NCBI GenBank assembly: GCA_964383905.1
Contig: CAYLJO010000063.1
Span: 1-28,137 of the forward strand
Source of the DNA: CAYLJO01 sp964383905
Lineage (GTDB): Bacteria > Acidobacteriota > Blastocatellia > Pyrinomonadales > Pyrinomonadaceae
Length of the DNA: 28,137 bases
Direction: 5' to 3'
The notes under the pieces are model-generated. The model did no database searches, was not told the DNA's origin, and was given only the letters and a program-made list of their open reading frames with translations. The translations under genes were made by a program, and so were the position numbers. Positions 15,101 to 21,037 of this stretch are shown one piece after another (within the stretch, counting starts at the first letter, position 1; every line of letters begins with the position of its first letter).

Positions 15101-16133
15101 TCCCACTGCGGGTCTGGAGCATCCAGAGTTTGCCCCGCTCGATGGTGAATTCCGTGTCCTGCATATCGCGGTAGTGGCGTTCCAACCGGTCCGTGATCGT
15201 GACCAGTTGTTTGTAGACGTCGGGCAGTTCCTCCTGCAACTGGCTGATCGGGTTCGGGGTGCGGATGCCTGCCACCACATCCTCGCCCTGCGCGTTGAGG
15301 AGATATTCGCCGTAGAGCGCCTTCTCGCCGGTGGACGGATTGCGTGTGAAGGCCACGCCGGTGCCGCTGTCCTGCCCCATGTTGCCGAAGACCATCGCCT
15401 GGACGGTGACGGCGGTGCCCAGGTCGTCCGGGATGCGGTTGACGCGGCGGTAGTCCACCGCGCGCCTCCCCATCCACGAGCCGAATACCGCGGCGATCGC
15501 CACGCGTAATTGCTCGTAGGGGTCATCAGGGAAGCTAAGGCCACCTTGCTCCGCGAAGATGATCTGCTTCTCGGCCGTGATAATCTCACGCAGGTGGTCG
15601 GGCATCAGGTCGGTGTCGCGCCCGCCGGTGGTCTGCGCCTTGTAGCGGGCCATGACGCGCTCAAACTTCTCGTGGGCCACGCCCACCACGATCTCGCCGA
15701 AGAGCGAGGCGAAGCGGCGATAGGCATCCAGGGCGAAGCGCAGGTCGCCGGTCTGGGTGGCCAGTCCCTGCACCGTCTCCTCGTTGAGCCCCAGGTTGAG
15801 CACGGTGTCCATCATGCCCGGCATGGAGATCTGCGCGCCGGAGCGCACTGAGACCAGTAGCGGATTGGCCGGGTCGCCGAAGCGCTTACCGACTTTGGCC
15901 TCGACCTTCTTGAGCGCCTCGGTCACCTGCTCCCACATCCCCTCGGGAAACTGCTTGTTATTAGCATAATAAGCATTACAGGCTTCGGTGGTGACAACTA
16001 AACCGGGCGGCACCGGCAATCCGGCGCGGGTCATCTCGGTCAGACCCGCCCCCTTGCCGCCGAGGAGCTTTTTGTCGTCGCCCCTACCCTCTTCGAAAAG
16101 ATAGACCCATTTATGATCGCGATTCTGAGACAC
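12141..16133 (-). CDS. ppdK: Pyruvate, phosphate dikinase, precursor containing an intein
   Basis: Interconverts pyruvate + ATP + Pi and PEP + AMP + PPi. The precursor is 1330 aa; removing the 421-aa intein (residues 457-877) leaves 909 aa, the normal PPDK size. N-extein: the ATP-grasp domain with LLGGKGAGL, SVRSGAQISMPGMMDTVLNLG and DTEFTIERGKLWMLQTR. The central swivelling domain has GGMT/SHAAVVARG, split by the intein between T456 and S878; H879 is the phosphohistidine and becomes H458 after splicing, close to His455 of the Clostridium symbiosum enzyme. C-extein: PEP/pyruvate TIM barrel with LCRTEHMFF, RGCRLGL, FGTNDLTQTTFG and ICGEHGGEP. The start is GTG at 16133, fixed by AAGGAGGT five bases upstream. 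The enzyme is inactive unless the intein splices out, because the catalytic histidine is its neighbour. Confidence 0.95.
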   Translation of the reverse strand: MSQNRDHKWVYLFEEGRGDDKKLLGGKGAGLTEMTRAGLPVPPGLVVTTEACNAYYANNKQFPEGMWEQVTEALKKVEAKVGKRFGDPANPLLVSVRSGAQISMPGMMDTVLNLGLNEETVQGLATQTGDLRFALDAYRRFASLFGEIVVGVAHEKFERVMARYKAQTTGGRDTDLMPDHLREIITAEKQIIFAEQGGLSFPDDPYEQLRVAIAAVFGSWMGRRAVDYRRVNRIPDDLGTAVTVQAMVFGNMGQDSGTGVAFTRNPSTGEKALYGEYLLNAQGEDVVAGIRTPNPISQLQEELPDVYKQLVTITDRLERHYRDMQDTEFTIERGKLWMLQTRSGKRTGAAAVRVAVDMVHEGLIDRTTAVHRVTPAQLDQLLHPMVDPNTDAVVLATGLPASPGAAQGRVVFSPDEAENMAGGGEKVILVREETSPDDFHGMVAAQGIVTARGGMTCVHGETRILTDRGMLTAETAFKIMEEGANDLRILSFDSRALQAVWRRIIAAGRRASEVITVSVSQTGRAGHNVLRMTADHKMFTIQNRKLTKKRLAAVLSDENFLIVIDRVPSLDEASVSPDMAYVAGAILSDGYINLKPTKGSVTFTEKPTPEKAAFISAVEQSFEQALGVPFTYVRARDTEAILNGRQIHGGVEDRICYRREPASRLAEIRDRLSQWVLTLDRPALLNFLAGYVDGDGTYAVESSAVRLQISVSQTNMRLLEGLALACLRLGIVPQITSNRENYTLQIAEHVNDILAFTRRVKGEIPKRQYESKCFAVKPLFNDIVEQVNFMGRVREGIKRNIIFGTESLRRDILPLCVGETRAEVKALLDSSLRSYRVKLVGGPEAALVYNFEVEASDDLDKNFVVFSSRLTPVLVSNSHAAVVARGMGKPCVSGAGALDIDYSQQQFGVEDKVVTKGEWITVDGSTGKVFLGQVPTVQPSLGPDFHELMGWADELRRLRVRTNADTPQDAQVARDFGAEGIGLCRTEHMFFGDERLAVMREMILADGLGAREKALEKLLPLQRKDFIGIFRVMANLPVTIRLLDPPLHEFLPNLQELLGDLADLKMSLQRTGRMGEMDHLLDEIDQKRRLLRQIERLREANPMLGHRGCRLGLVYPEVTRMQVRAIFEAACQVQGEGVVVMPEIMVPLVSTDEELRHQAALIHEVARQVMDEYGMTVKYTVGTMIELPRAALTASKIAAYADFFSFGTNDLTQTTFGLSRDDSGRFLPNYVERKILPDDPFQVLDRDGVGELVRIGTERGRRVKSDLKIGICGEHGGEPNSIAFCHEIGLDYVSCSPFRVPVARLAAAQAIPADVSRARTAEATAGTTSD
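13503..14765 (-). mobile_element. Intein with LAGLIDADG homing endonuclease, in PPDK
   Basis: 421 aa, inserted in frame. Block A: C457 in CVHGETRILTDRG, the nucleophile. Block B: LRMTADHKMFTI with T533 and H536. Endonuclease: two dodecapeptides, VAGAILSDG (582-590, acidic residue D589) and LAGYVDGDG (688-696, D695), so DNA cutting is probably still possible. Block F: VYNFEVE; block G ends VLVSN with N877, followed by S878 as +1 nucleophile. Deviations: the residue before the final Asn is Ser rather than His, and the usual HNF of block F reads KNF. The endonuclease should recognise intein-free DNA around the GGMTSHAA codons and copy the intein there. By eye the insert is less G+C-rich than the exteins, consistent with arrival by homing. 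The frame is intact, so it is probably active or recently so. Confidence 0.93.
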
Positions 16134-16138
16134 GGGGA

Positions 16139-16146
16139 ACCTCCTT
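16139..16146 (-). promoter_or_regulatory. Strong ribosome binding site deciding the GTG start of ppdK
   Basis: AAGGAGGT on the minus strand lies five bases before GTG (16133-16131). No in-frame ATG nearby gives the known N-terminus, so GTG is the start. Confidence 0.8.
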
Positions 16147-16669
16147 CAATTGTTGCATGTTTACTTATGCCGGCACCGGCATCTACGCGCGCTGGATGCT
16201 CTTCTTGTAGCATAAGAACGGGTTTTAGGTAAGAAGAAAATGCGAGTTGGGAATGCCTGGAAGGACAGGGATGTCTCCCCGGTCCGTAAATACTGTTAAC
16301 GATAGGACTGGAAATTGCCCCCACTCCAACAACTATATCGGTCACCTGTAGATAGGCGAGGAGAAATTCGCCCCACTGGCCTTAAGATCGGGCTTCACCC
16401 CTCAAGCGGACTATGTAGCTGAGAGGTAAGGGTCTGATAGAGTTCAGTCTTTGATGCCGCTCCCTGACCAGCAAGCCTAAACATCTTTCGCTTAAATGAA
16501 TTCAAGATCATTTAACAGAGGCTACAATTGTAGCCGTGCCGTGGGACTGTTTTATGCGTCATCTTATGACAGCAGCAAACCGGTAGGCCGATTATACGCC
16601 TCGCGTACCCGTATGAAAATCATCAGAGCCAAAAACACCCGATTGTGGCCTCCCTCCCGGCCGTCCGTG
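16147..16669. other. Gene-free stretch between proC and ppdK
   Basis: About 520 bases without a convincing gene. The ppdK promoter should lie here. It holds a 16-bp palindrome (16520-16535) and, on the minus strand, a perfect TATAAT (16592-16597) without a clear -35, more than 450 bases from ppdK. A plus-strand frame from 16496 runs into proC antisense and shows no family resemblance. Confidence 0.4.
16520..16535. promoter_or_regulatory. 16-bp perfect palindrome, BlaI/CopY-like operator candidate
   Basis: GGCTACAATTGTAGCC is a perfect palindrome containing TACAnnTGTA, the core recognised by BlaI/MecI/CopY-type repressors in other bacteria. No such repressor is in the window and the nearest downstream gene on the minus strand, ppdK, starts almost 390 bases away, so the target is unclear. 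Confidence 0.35.
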
Positions 16670-17590
16670 TCAGCCATCGTGCTGGCCCTTGCGGCCGAGC
16701 GCAACTGCGCGTTGGTAAGCGGCCCACACCGCTTTTGAAAGCACCGTTCGGAGACTTCCCTTCTCCATCTGGTAAATGGCTTCGGCGGATGTTCCGCCGG
16801 GCGAGGTGACCATATTGCGCAGTTCTGCCGGGTGACGGTGTGACTCCTGCGCAAAGAGCACCGAGCCGAGCATTGTTTGTAGGACAAGTTCTTGCGCCAC
16901 ATGCCTCGAGAAGCCCATGTGGACGCCCGCATCCACCAGCGCTTCCATCACGAGGAAGATGTAGGTCGGCCCCGTCGCGCTCAGGGCCGTGGCCATATCG
17001 ATCATCCTCTCGTTCTCGACGTACCTCTCTCTGCCCAGCGCCCCGAGCATCGCGCGCACTTGCTCCAGTTGCGCTTCAGCCACTTCCGGCGTCGCCGTCC
17101 AGGCCGTCATACCCTGGCCGATCTGCGCCGGCGTGTTAGGCATCGCGCGCACCACCAGCGGGTGAAGCAATTCGCCGGCAATCGTCTCGATCTTCGCCCC
17201 CGCGACAATTGAGAGCACGAGCTGGTCCTGCCCAAGCGCCCCTTTTAATTCACTCAATACGGAGCCAAGACGCTGCGGCTTAACGGCCAGGATGACGATC
17301 GAGCCCCCCTCGTCTAATCCTATTTCGGAAGGCTCATTGAACGCCGCCGCATGGTTGCTTTCCAGGATGCGGATACCGTACCGGTCATGCAGCTCCTCGC
17401 GGCGGGCGGGCCGTGGATGGCTTCCGGTGATCTGCGCGGGAGTGACCAGCCTCTGGCGGAGCAGACCGGCGATGATTGCTTCGGCCATTACCCCGCAGCC
17501 GATAAACGAGAGGCGCGTGGTATGGAGAGGGTTATCCCTGCCCTCCGACAGTGTACTTGATTCTTTGCTGGTCGTCATAAACGGTACCAC
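16670..17590 (-). CDS. proC: Pyrroline-5-carboxylate reductase
   Basis: Last step of proline synthesis: NAD(P)H-dependent reduction of 1-pyrroline-5-carboxylate, in the cytoplasm. The Rossmann start LSFIGCGVMAEAIIAGLL follows an N-terminal extension of about 25 residues without family match. Further motifs: ILAVKPQ, VVRAMPNTPAQIGQGMTA and the family signature NMVTSPGGTSAEAI near the C-terminus, within the dimerisation domain. Start: three in-frame choices exist, TTG at 17599, GTG at 17590 and ATG at 17578. GGGAGG lies 10 bases before the GTG, too close to the TTG and 22 before the ATG, so I favour the GTG. It stands alone; the DinB-like gene is upstream on the same strand but about 95 bases away. 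Confidence 0.92.
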   Translation of the reverse strand: MVPFMTTSKESSTLSEGRDNPLHTTRLSFIGCGVMAEAIIAGLLRQRLVTPAQITGSHPRPARREELHDRYGIRILESNHAAAFNEPSEIGLDEGGSIVILAVKPQRLGSVLSELKGALGQDQLVLSIVAGAKIETIAGELLHPLVVRAMPNTPAQIGQGMTAWTATPEVAEAQLEQVRAMLGALGRERYVENERMIDMATALSATGPTYIFLVMEALVDAGVHMGFSRHVAQELVLQTMLGSVLFAQESHRHPAELRNMVTSPGGTSAEAIYQMEKGSLRTVLSKAVWAAYQRAVALGRKGQHDG

Positions 17591-17684
17591 GAGCCGCAAG
17601 CCTCCCGGCGTTGCTTGTGCGCTGACCAGCGCGCCTGGCGGCTCGTGAGACTGTCACAGGCAAGCAACGACCCCAGAATTTCTA

Positions 17685-18170
17685 TCATCTTTGACCGAAT
17701 TTTCGCCCCCGTAAATCGTTCAACAGATTCAGATGATCCTGATCATGATCGCGCATCATCAAGAGCAGTTTCTCTAAAGTAATAGCTCCGGCGCCCTCAA
17801 GCACGCCGCCGCGGCTCAGCTGCTCAAGTGACAGATCCCTCATTGTGCGAACGTTCTCTACCCGCGCCCGCATGAAGTCTCGCAATGCCGCGTCAAACGG
17901 CTGGCTGTTATAATTGCGCTCGGCCGCAAGCTTGCCGCCATCGATATCAGGCAGCGAGGGCTGACTTTCCGTCAGCAGCCTTCTGATTCGTACCGCATAG
18001 CCCTCCTCCTCGATGTCACGTAGGTGGCACACATTCTCAAGCACAGAGAACTCTTTTTCCGACGGCTTCCACCTCAAATCACCGGCGACCAAATCACCGG
18101 CCAACCGCCGAACGATCTTGGGCGTTTCTTCGAGAAATCCTACGAGGTCCTGGAATTCTTGCCGGATCAT
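17685..18170 (-). CDS. DinB-like four-helix-bundle protein
   Basis: 161 aa. The pattern fits the DinB/YfiT-like superfamily: a start helix EFQDLVGFLEETPKIVRRL, then WKPSEKEFSVLENVCHLRDIEEE with H49, and near the C-terminus MMRDHDQDHLNLLNDLR with H142 and H146. These three histidines match the metal-binding triad of the fold. Family members include thiol-dependent S-transferases (bacillithiol or mycothiol users) and many uncharacterised stress-linked proteins, so the activity is not known. The ribosome site GGGAG is nine bases from the ATG. It is probably cytoplasmic and could be co-transcribed with proC, although the gap of about 95 bases makes that uncertain. Confidence 0.82.
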   Translation of the reverse strand: MIRQEFQDLVGFLEETPKIVRRLAGDLVAGDLRWKPSEKEFSVLENVCHLRDIEEEGYAVRIRRLLTESQPSLPDIDGGKLAAERNYNSQPFDAALRDFMRARVENVRTMRDLSLEQLSRGGVLEGAGAITLEKLLLMMRDHDQDHLNLLNDLRGRKFGQR

Positions 18171-18278
18171 CAGATTTTCTCCCTACCAAAAGTAATAATT
18201 TCCCGGGACGTGGTGGCCGGTACATAAAGATGGCCTGCCCCTTGCTCACGTGGAGTATGCTCGCAGGTTCTAGTGACC

Positions 18279-18293
18279 ATGGCACAGTGCCAT
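18279..18293. promoter_or_regulatory. 15-bp palindrome, possible operator
   Basis: ATGGCAC-A-GTGCCAT is a perfect inverted repeat around one base, 17 bases before the start of the possible small gene at 18311. Its position fits an operator, but no regulator can be assigned. Confidence 0.3.
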
Positions 18294-18310
18294 AATCAAG
18301 GAGACAGACC

Positions 18311-18412
18311 ATGCGTAAGTCTACATTTATGCCGGACTCTATGTCCACATCGATTCCTCCAAGCTCCGGGCCTCTTGATCTTCGATACTTAATTTTTCAG
18401 CGCAGCCGCTAA
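18311..18412 (+). CDS. Possible small protein (33 aa), unknown
   Basis: ATG preceded by AAGGAGA with a 6-base spacer, one of the better ribosome sites in the window. The frame gives 33 residues, basic at both ends, rich in Ser and Pro in the middle, ending DLRYLIFQRSR. There is no transmembrane segment and no family that I recognise. The only support is the ribosome site and the palindrome just upstream. Confidence 0.3.
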   Translation: MRKSTFMPDSMSTSIPPSSGPLDLRYLIFQRSR

Positions 18413-18560
18413 TAGGTTGGCTGATGTGCCACTCGTTAACACACGGCAGCTTCTTTTACTAAGCTGACGTGGCAGCCAGCGTATCTGGGCGACTTCGCCA
18501 GCAGCATCCCATTTGCTGAAGCCGGATTAGCGCATCACGACTAACGCTTTAGCCAACCAT

Positions 18561-19151
18561 CTACCGCCTTAGCCCCGGCAGGCCTTCAAATAACGTGCGC
18601 ACAGTGGTAGAGACTAAAGTATCCGTCGGCGTCGCCGGATAACTCGGGCTTGTGAGCTTGAGGCTCACTACCCCGTGGATAGAAGCCCACAGCACTTCGG
18701 CCAGCCGAGTGGTATCGGCGGATTTGGTCAATCGACGTTGCTTCTTCAATTCATCCAGAGCGCTAACGATAAAACCGAACGCCCGCAACCCGCCCGTCTC
18801 AGGGGCATCTATCGGGGCACTCTCGAAGACGGCCTGGGCGAGCTTCGGGTCAGCCATGAAGATGAGCCGGTAGGTCTCCGGTTGACCCATCCCGAAGCGC
18901 GCGTAGGCCTCCAGTAGCGCGGCCAACCGCTTCAGCGGGTCTGCCACCGCGGCCGCCGGTTCCATCAAACCCAGCATTTCCTGGTAGCCCTGGATGCAGA
19001 GTTGTCTCGCGATCTCCTCACGATTCTTGAAGTATAGGTAGATTGTTCCCGGCGCATACTCTATCGCTTCAGCCAGCTTGCGGATGGTGAGAGAGCCGAA
19101 GCCTTCATCCACCACGATCCCCCTCGCCGCCTTGAGGATTCGCCCCCGCAA
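18561..19151 (-). CDS. TetR-family transcriptional regulator, 5' end rearranged
   Basis: The N-terminal HTH reads ILKAARGIVVDEGFGSLTIR, KLAEAIEYAPGTIYLYFKNR, the classic TetR three-helix domain. A ligand-binding domain of the TetR_C_33/WHG type follows (PETYRLIFMADP, LAEVLWASIHGVVSLKL). It should repress a neighbouring or distant gene until a small ligand binds. The open frame runs back to an ATG at 19283, but those 44 extra codons lie antisense to a broken membrane-protein gene and do not look like TetR. Family resemblance begins at EAELRGRIL. A TTG at 19151 has AGGAGG five bases upstream, so I place the start there. The usual 10 or so residues before helix 1 appear lost, as is any intergenic promoter region, so expression is doubtful. 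Confidence 0.8.
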   Translation of the reverse strand: MRGRILKAARGIVVDEGFGSLTIRKLAEAIEYAPGTIYLYFKNREEIARQLCIQGYQEMLGLMEPAAAVADPLKRLAALLEAYARFGMGQPETYRLIFMADPKLAQAVFESAPIDAPETGGLRAFGFIVSALDELKKQRRLTKSADTTRLAEVLWASIHGVVSLKLTSPSYPATPTDTLVSTTVRTLFEGLPGLRR

Positions 19152-19161
19152 CTCAGCCTCC

Positions 19162-19531
19162 TGGCAGAATTTCCACCTGCTGACGGGCGGAGCTGCCGCC
19201 ACTCTGACGGGGCTCGTCTTCGTCGCCGCCTCACTGGGCGCTAATCTCATCGACTCTGATGTGCTGACCGGCGGCATACGCACATTCGTCAGCCCGATTA
19301 TTATTCACTTCAGTACCGTGCTGCTCGTTATGGCGCGTGACTCTTCCCGCGTCCGGATATCTGTTGATCCTCTGTGTGGCAATCGGGTTGCTGACAACCA
19401 CCATCCAAGTCCTCAACCTGTTAGCCGTAGCCATCAGCCTACTCTTGCTGCTCGGGATTCGTAATGCGCGGGACCTGGTGCTGTGGATCGCCCGGCAGCA
19501 ATTACCGTCTCGACGAATGAACCAACAGTAG
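19162..19531 (+). pseudogene. Broken integral membrane protein gene
   Basis: From 19162 frame 1 reads WQNFHLLTGGAAATLTGLVF, VAASLGANLI, then SPIIIHFSTVLLVMA: the first membrane helices of a small uncharacterised membrane-protein family. After 19333 the frame is lost, and one frame over the text continues LPASGYLLILCVAIGLL to LLGIRNARDLVLWI, which matches the C-terminal helices of the same family. About 50-60 residues normally between these parts are missing, so there was an internal deletion plus a frameshift. The 5' end abuts the TetR homology head-to-head with no space for a promoter or start codon. Confidence 0.65.
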
Positions 19532-19589
19532 TGGCGCGTTTGCAACTCTGTCGCTTCGATTTGCTGCGGGCGAGAGTGCTCAATGCAGC

Positions 19590-19845
19590 AATGATGAACT
19601 GCTCGGAGACGCCTATACTTTCGTCGCCTTTGAGCGCAACTCAAAACTGATCTTGGTTTGGCGTCTTGGCCGTCGCACGGCCCGCGATACGGAAGAGTTT
19701 ACTGGGAAGCTGTACAAATCTGTGGAGGGCACTGAGGACCGCTTCCGGATGACCACAGATGGCATCAGGATAACCGCCGAAGCCATCTCCTACTCTTTAG
19801 GCGCTCGCGTTGACTACGGGCAAATTTGTTTCAAAGTAATGTTTG
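19590..19845 (+). pseudogene. IS1-type transposase remnant
   Basis: The translated segment (in frame with 19605) reads GDAYTFVAFERNSKLILVWR, LGRRTARDTEEFTGKL, RFRMTTDGIR, SLGARVDYGQ. This is the middle of a DDE transposase of the IS1 kind, with the TTDG aspartate still present. Neither the N-terminal zinc/HTH part nor the C-terminal region with the last catalytic residue is present, and no terminal repeats were found. It is a dead fragment lying between the broken membrane gene and the Nudix gene. Confidence 0.65.
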
Positions 19846-19909
19846 CAAGACAACCACCGCAAACAGTAATGAATACTAATAAGTCAGGGTTTGCAGCGGA
19901 ACAGCGTTT

Positions 19910-20530
19910 TCAATCGAAATCCGTCGGCCAGTCCGGATGCCGCTGATGCTCAAATAGTCTCGCTAACTGCGCCGGGGTGACACGCTCCAGGGATAACTCA
20001 GGGATCTCGTCCTCGCGAAAGTAGGACACCTCGCTGGTCTCCATACCCTCCGACGCCGCCCCGCCGGTAATCTCGCATCGAAAGAACATTTTATACACGT
20101 GGTACGGGAACGGCCGCGTGTGCGGGTGCTTACTCCGGTCATAGACCGCGAGCAGTTTGACGGCGCGCGTCTTGTATCCTGACTCTTCGTAAACTTCTCT
20201 GGTCACACTTTCGCTCGGAGACTCGCCAACATCGGCCCACCCGCCCGGTAGAGTCCAACAGTTGTCCGCGCGCTCCCTCACCAGTAGCAGAGCCTCTGCG
20301 TCGAAGACAACCCCCCGCACGTCAACCTTCGGCGTCGCATAGCCTATTTCCTTAGAGAGTAAGTCGAGGACCAGAGGTATATCTACGGATGAGCCGGTTG
20401 AGATGATCTCGGCGGCGATCCGCCGCACAGCTTCGTAACGCTCGACATCAAACGGGTCGCGAGCGAATGTGAGCCCGTTTTGCGCGATCGCCTGTAATCG
20501 TTTCGCCCATCCGAGCCATTGCGGGTCCAT
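19910..20530 (-). CDS. Nudix hydrolase with N-terminal accessory domain
   Basis: 206 aa. The Nudix box is complete: G97-x5-E103-x7-R111-E112-V-x-E115-E116-x-G118-Y119, in GWADVGESPSESVTREVYEE. Residues 1-65 form a helical region (WLGWAKRLQAIAQNGLTFAR, DPFDVERYEAVRRIA) of the Nudix_N_2 kind found in ADP-ribose and nucleoside-diphosphate-linked hydrolases. It should cleave a nucleoside diphosphate linked to another moiety using Mg2+ in the cytoplasm; the exact substrate is not readable. Start: ATG at 20530 after AGAAGG. It is intact although both flanks consist of transposase debris. Its 3' end slightly overlaps, antisense, the open frame trailing the IS1 remnant. Confidence 0.9.
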   Translation of the reverse strand: MDPQWLGWAKRLQAIAQNGLTFARDPFDVERYEAVRRIAAEIISTGSSVDIPLVLDLLSKEIGYATPKVDVRGVVFDAEALLLVRERADNCWTLPGGWADVGESPSESVTREVYEESGYKTRAVKLLAVYDRSKHPHTRPFPYHVYKMFFRCEITGGAASEGMETSEVSYFREDEIPELSLERVTPAQLARLFEHQRHPDWPTDFD

Positions 20531-20598
20531 ACACCTTCTACCTTAGACAAATCGTTTGAGCAAGCTTTACAGCACCGGGAGCGGAAGCCTCCCGGGTT

Positions 20599-21030
20599 TT
20601 AGTCATCAACATTGAAGTCCAGCGGAGGCTCACCCTGTCCACCAATGACATAATCAATCGCCCTCTCGATACTCCGCTCTGTCCACAAATACCTGTTGCT
20701 GCCACCGTCGGACCAGGGACTATACCCATATATCCAGCACCCCGCCTCTTTCATCTTGCGCGTGTCTTCGCTTTGAACGCATTCAAAACTCGCCCGGGAT
20801 GGCAGCCTGCAGAGACCACACTATGCACATGATTGGTCCTCACGTTGATGGCGCGAATCAACCAACCGCGCATTTCACTAGTCTCGAGGACAGCGTCTTC
20901 TACCGCCGACCGCCGCGTCGCATCGAGATCAACAGGAGCATGTTTAAGCGAGCGCGCGTTATGCCGCTGCCACTGTTGATTGTGCAGGATGAGTGGTGCG
21001 CCGTATTGATTGTGCGTTATGCCGCTGCCA
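20599..21030 (-). pseudogene. RAYT-type (Y1/HUH) transposase remnant, truncated and frameshifted
   Basis: Minus-strand translation shows QWQRHNARSLKHAPVDL, then DAVLETSEMRGWLIRAINVR and TNHVHSVVSAG, the HUH (HxH) motif of REP-associated tyrosine transposases. At about 20760 the frame is lost by one base; in the next frame it continues TRKMKEAGCW, SPWSDGGSNRYLWTERSIER and AIDYVIGGQGEPPLDF, where the tyrosine of DYVI is the expected catalytic one, ending at a TAA at 20599. The N-terminal third is absent; instead the frame joins the malectin tail of the GH2 pseudogene. No REP-like palindromes were seen nearby. Confidence 0.7.
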
Positions 21031-21037
21031 CTGTTGA
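20956..21037. repeat. Exact 24-bp direct repeat at the malectin/RAYT junction
   Basis: The same 24-mer, beginning GCGTTATGCCGCTGCC, occurs at 20956-20979 and 21014-21037, 58 bases apart. In the transposase copy it encodes QQWQRHN, in the other copy it is read in a different frame (NSGSGIT). TTGATTGTGC is also doubled between them. This looks like a short slippage or template-switch scar. Confidence 0.75.

Larger units (their letters stand above)
18171..18560. other. Stretch between DinB-like and TetR genes
   Basis: About 390 bases. It contains a 15-bp palindrome ATGGCACAGTGCCAT (18279-18293), a possible 33-codon gene just after it (18311-18412), and weak 8-bp arms GGTTGGCT (18415-18422) and AGCCAACC (18551-18558). 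Nothing else was recognised on either strand. Confidence 0.4.

Noticed and set aside
16407..16470. tRNA-like text (TAGCTGAGAGGTAA ... GAGTTCAGTC)
   Set aside because: Too short, no proper T-arm or anticodon arm, and the acceptor ends do not pair over seven bases.
16496..16738. 80-codon plus-strand frame overlapping the 3' end of proC
   Set aside because: Mostly antisense to proC with no recognised domain and no ribosome site.
18415..18558. 8-bp inverted arms GGTTGGCT / AGCCAACC as a possible small transposon
   Set aside because: Arms are short, there is no target duplication, and one such pair is expected by chance at this distance.
19152..19283. Upstream 44 codons of the TetR open frame
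   Set aside because: Antisense to the membrane-protein remnant and unlike TetR N-termini; a TTG with a strong ribosome site at 19151 fits better.
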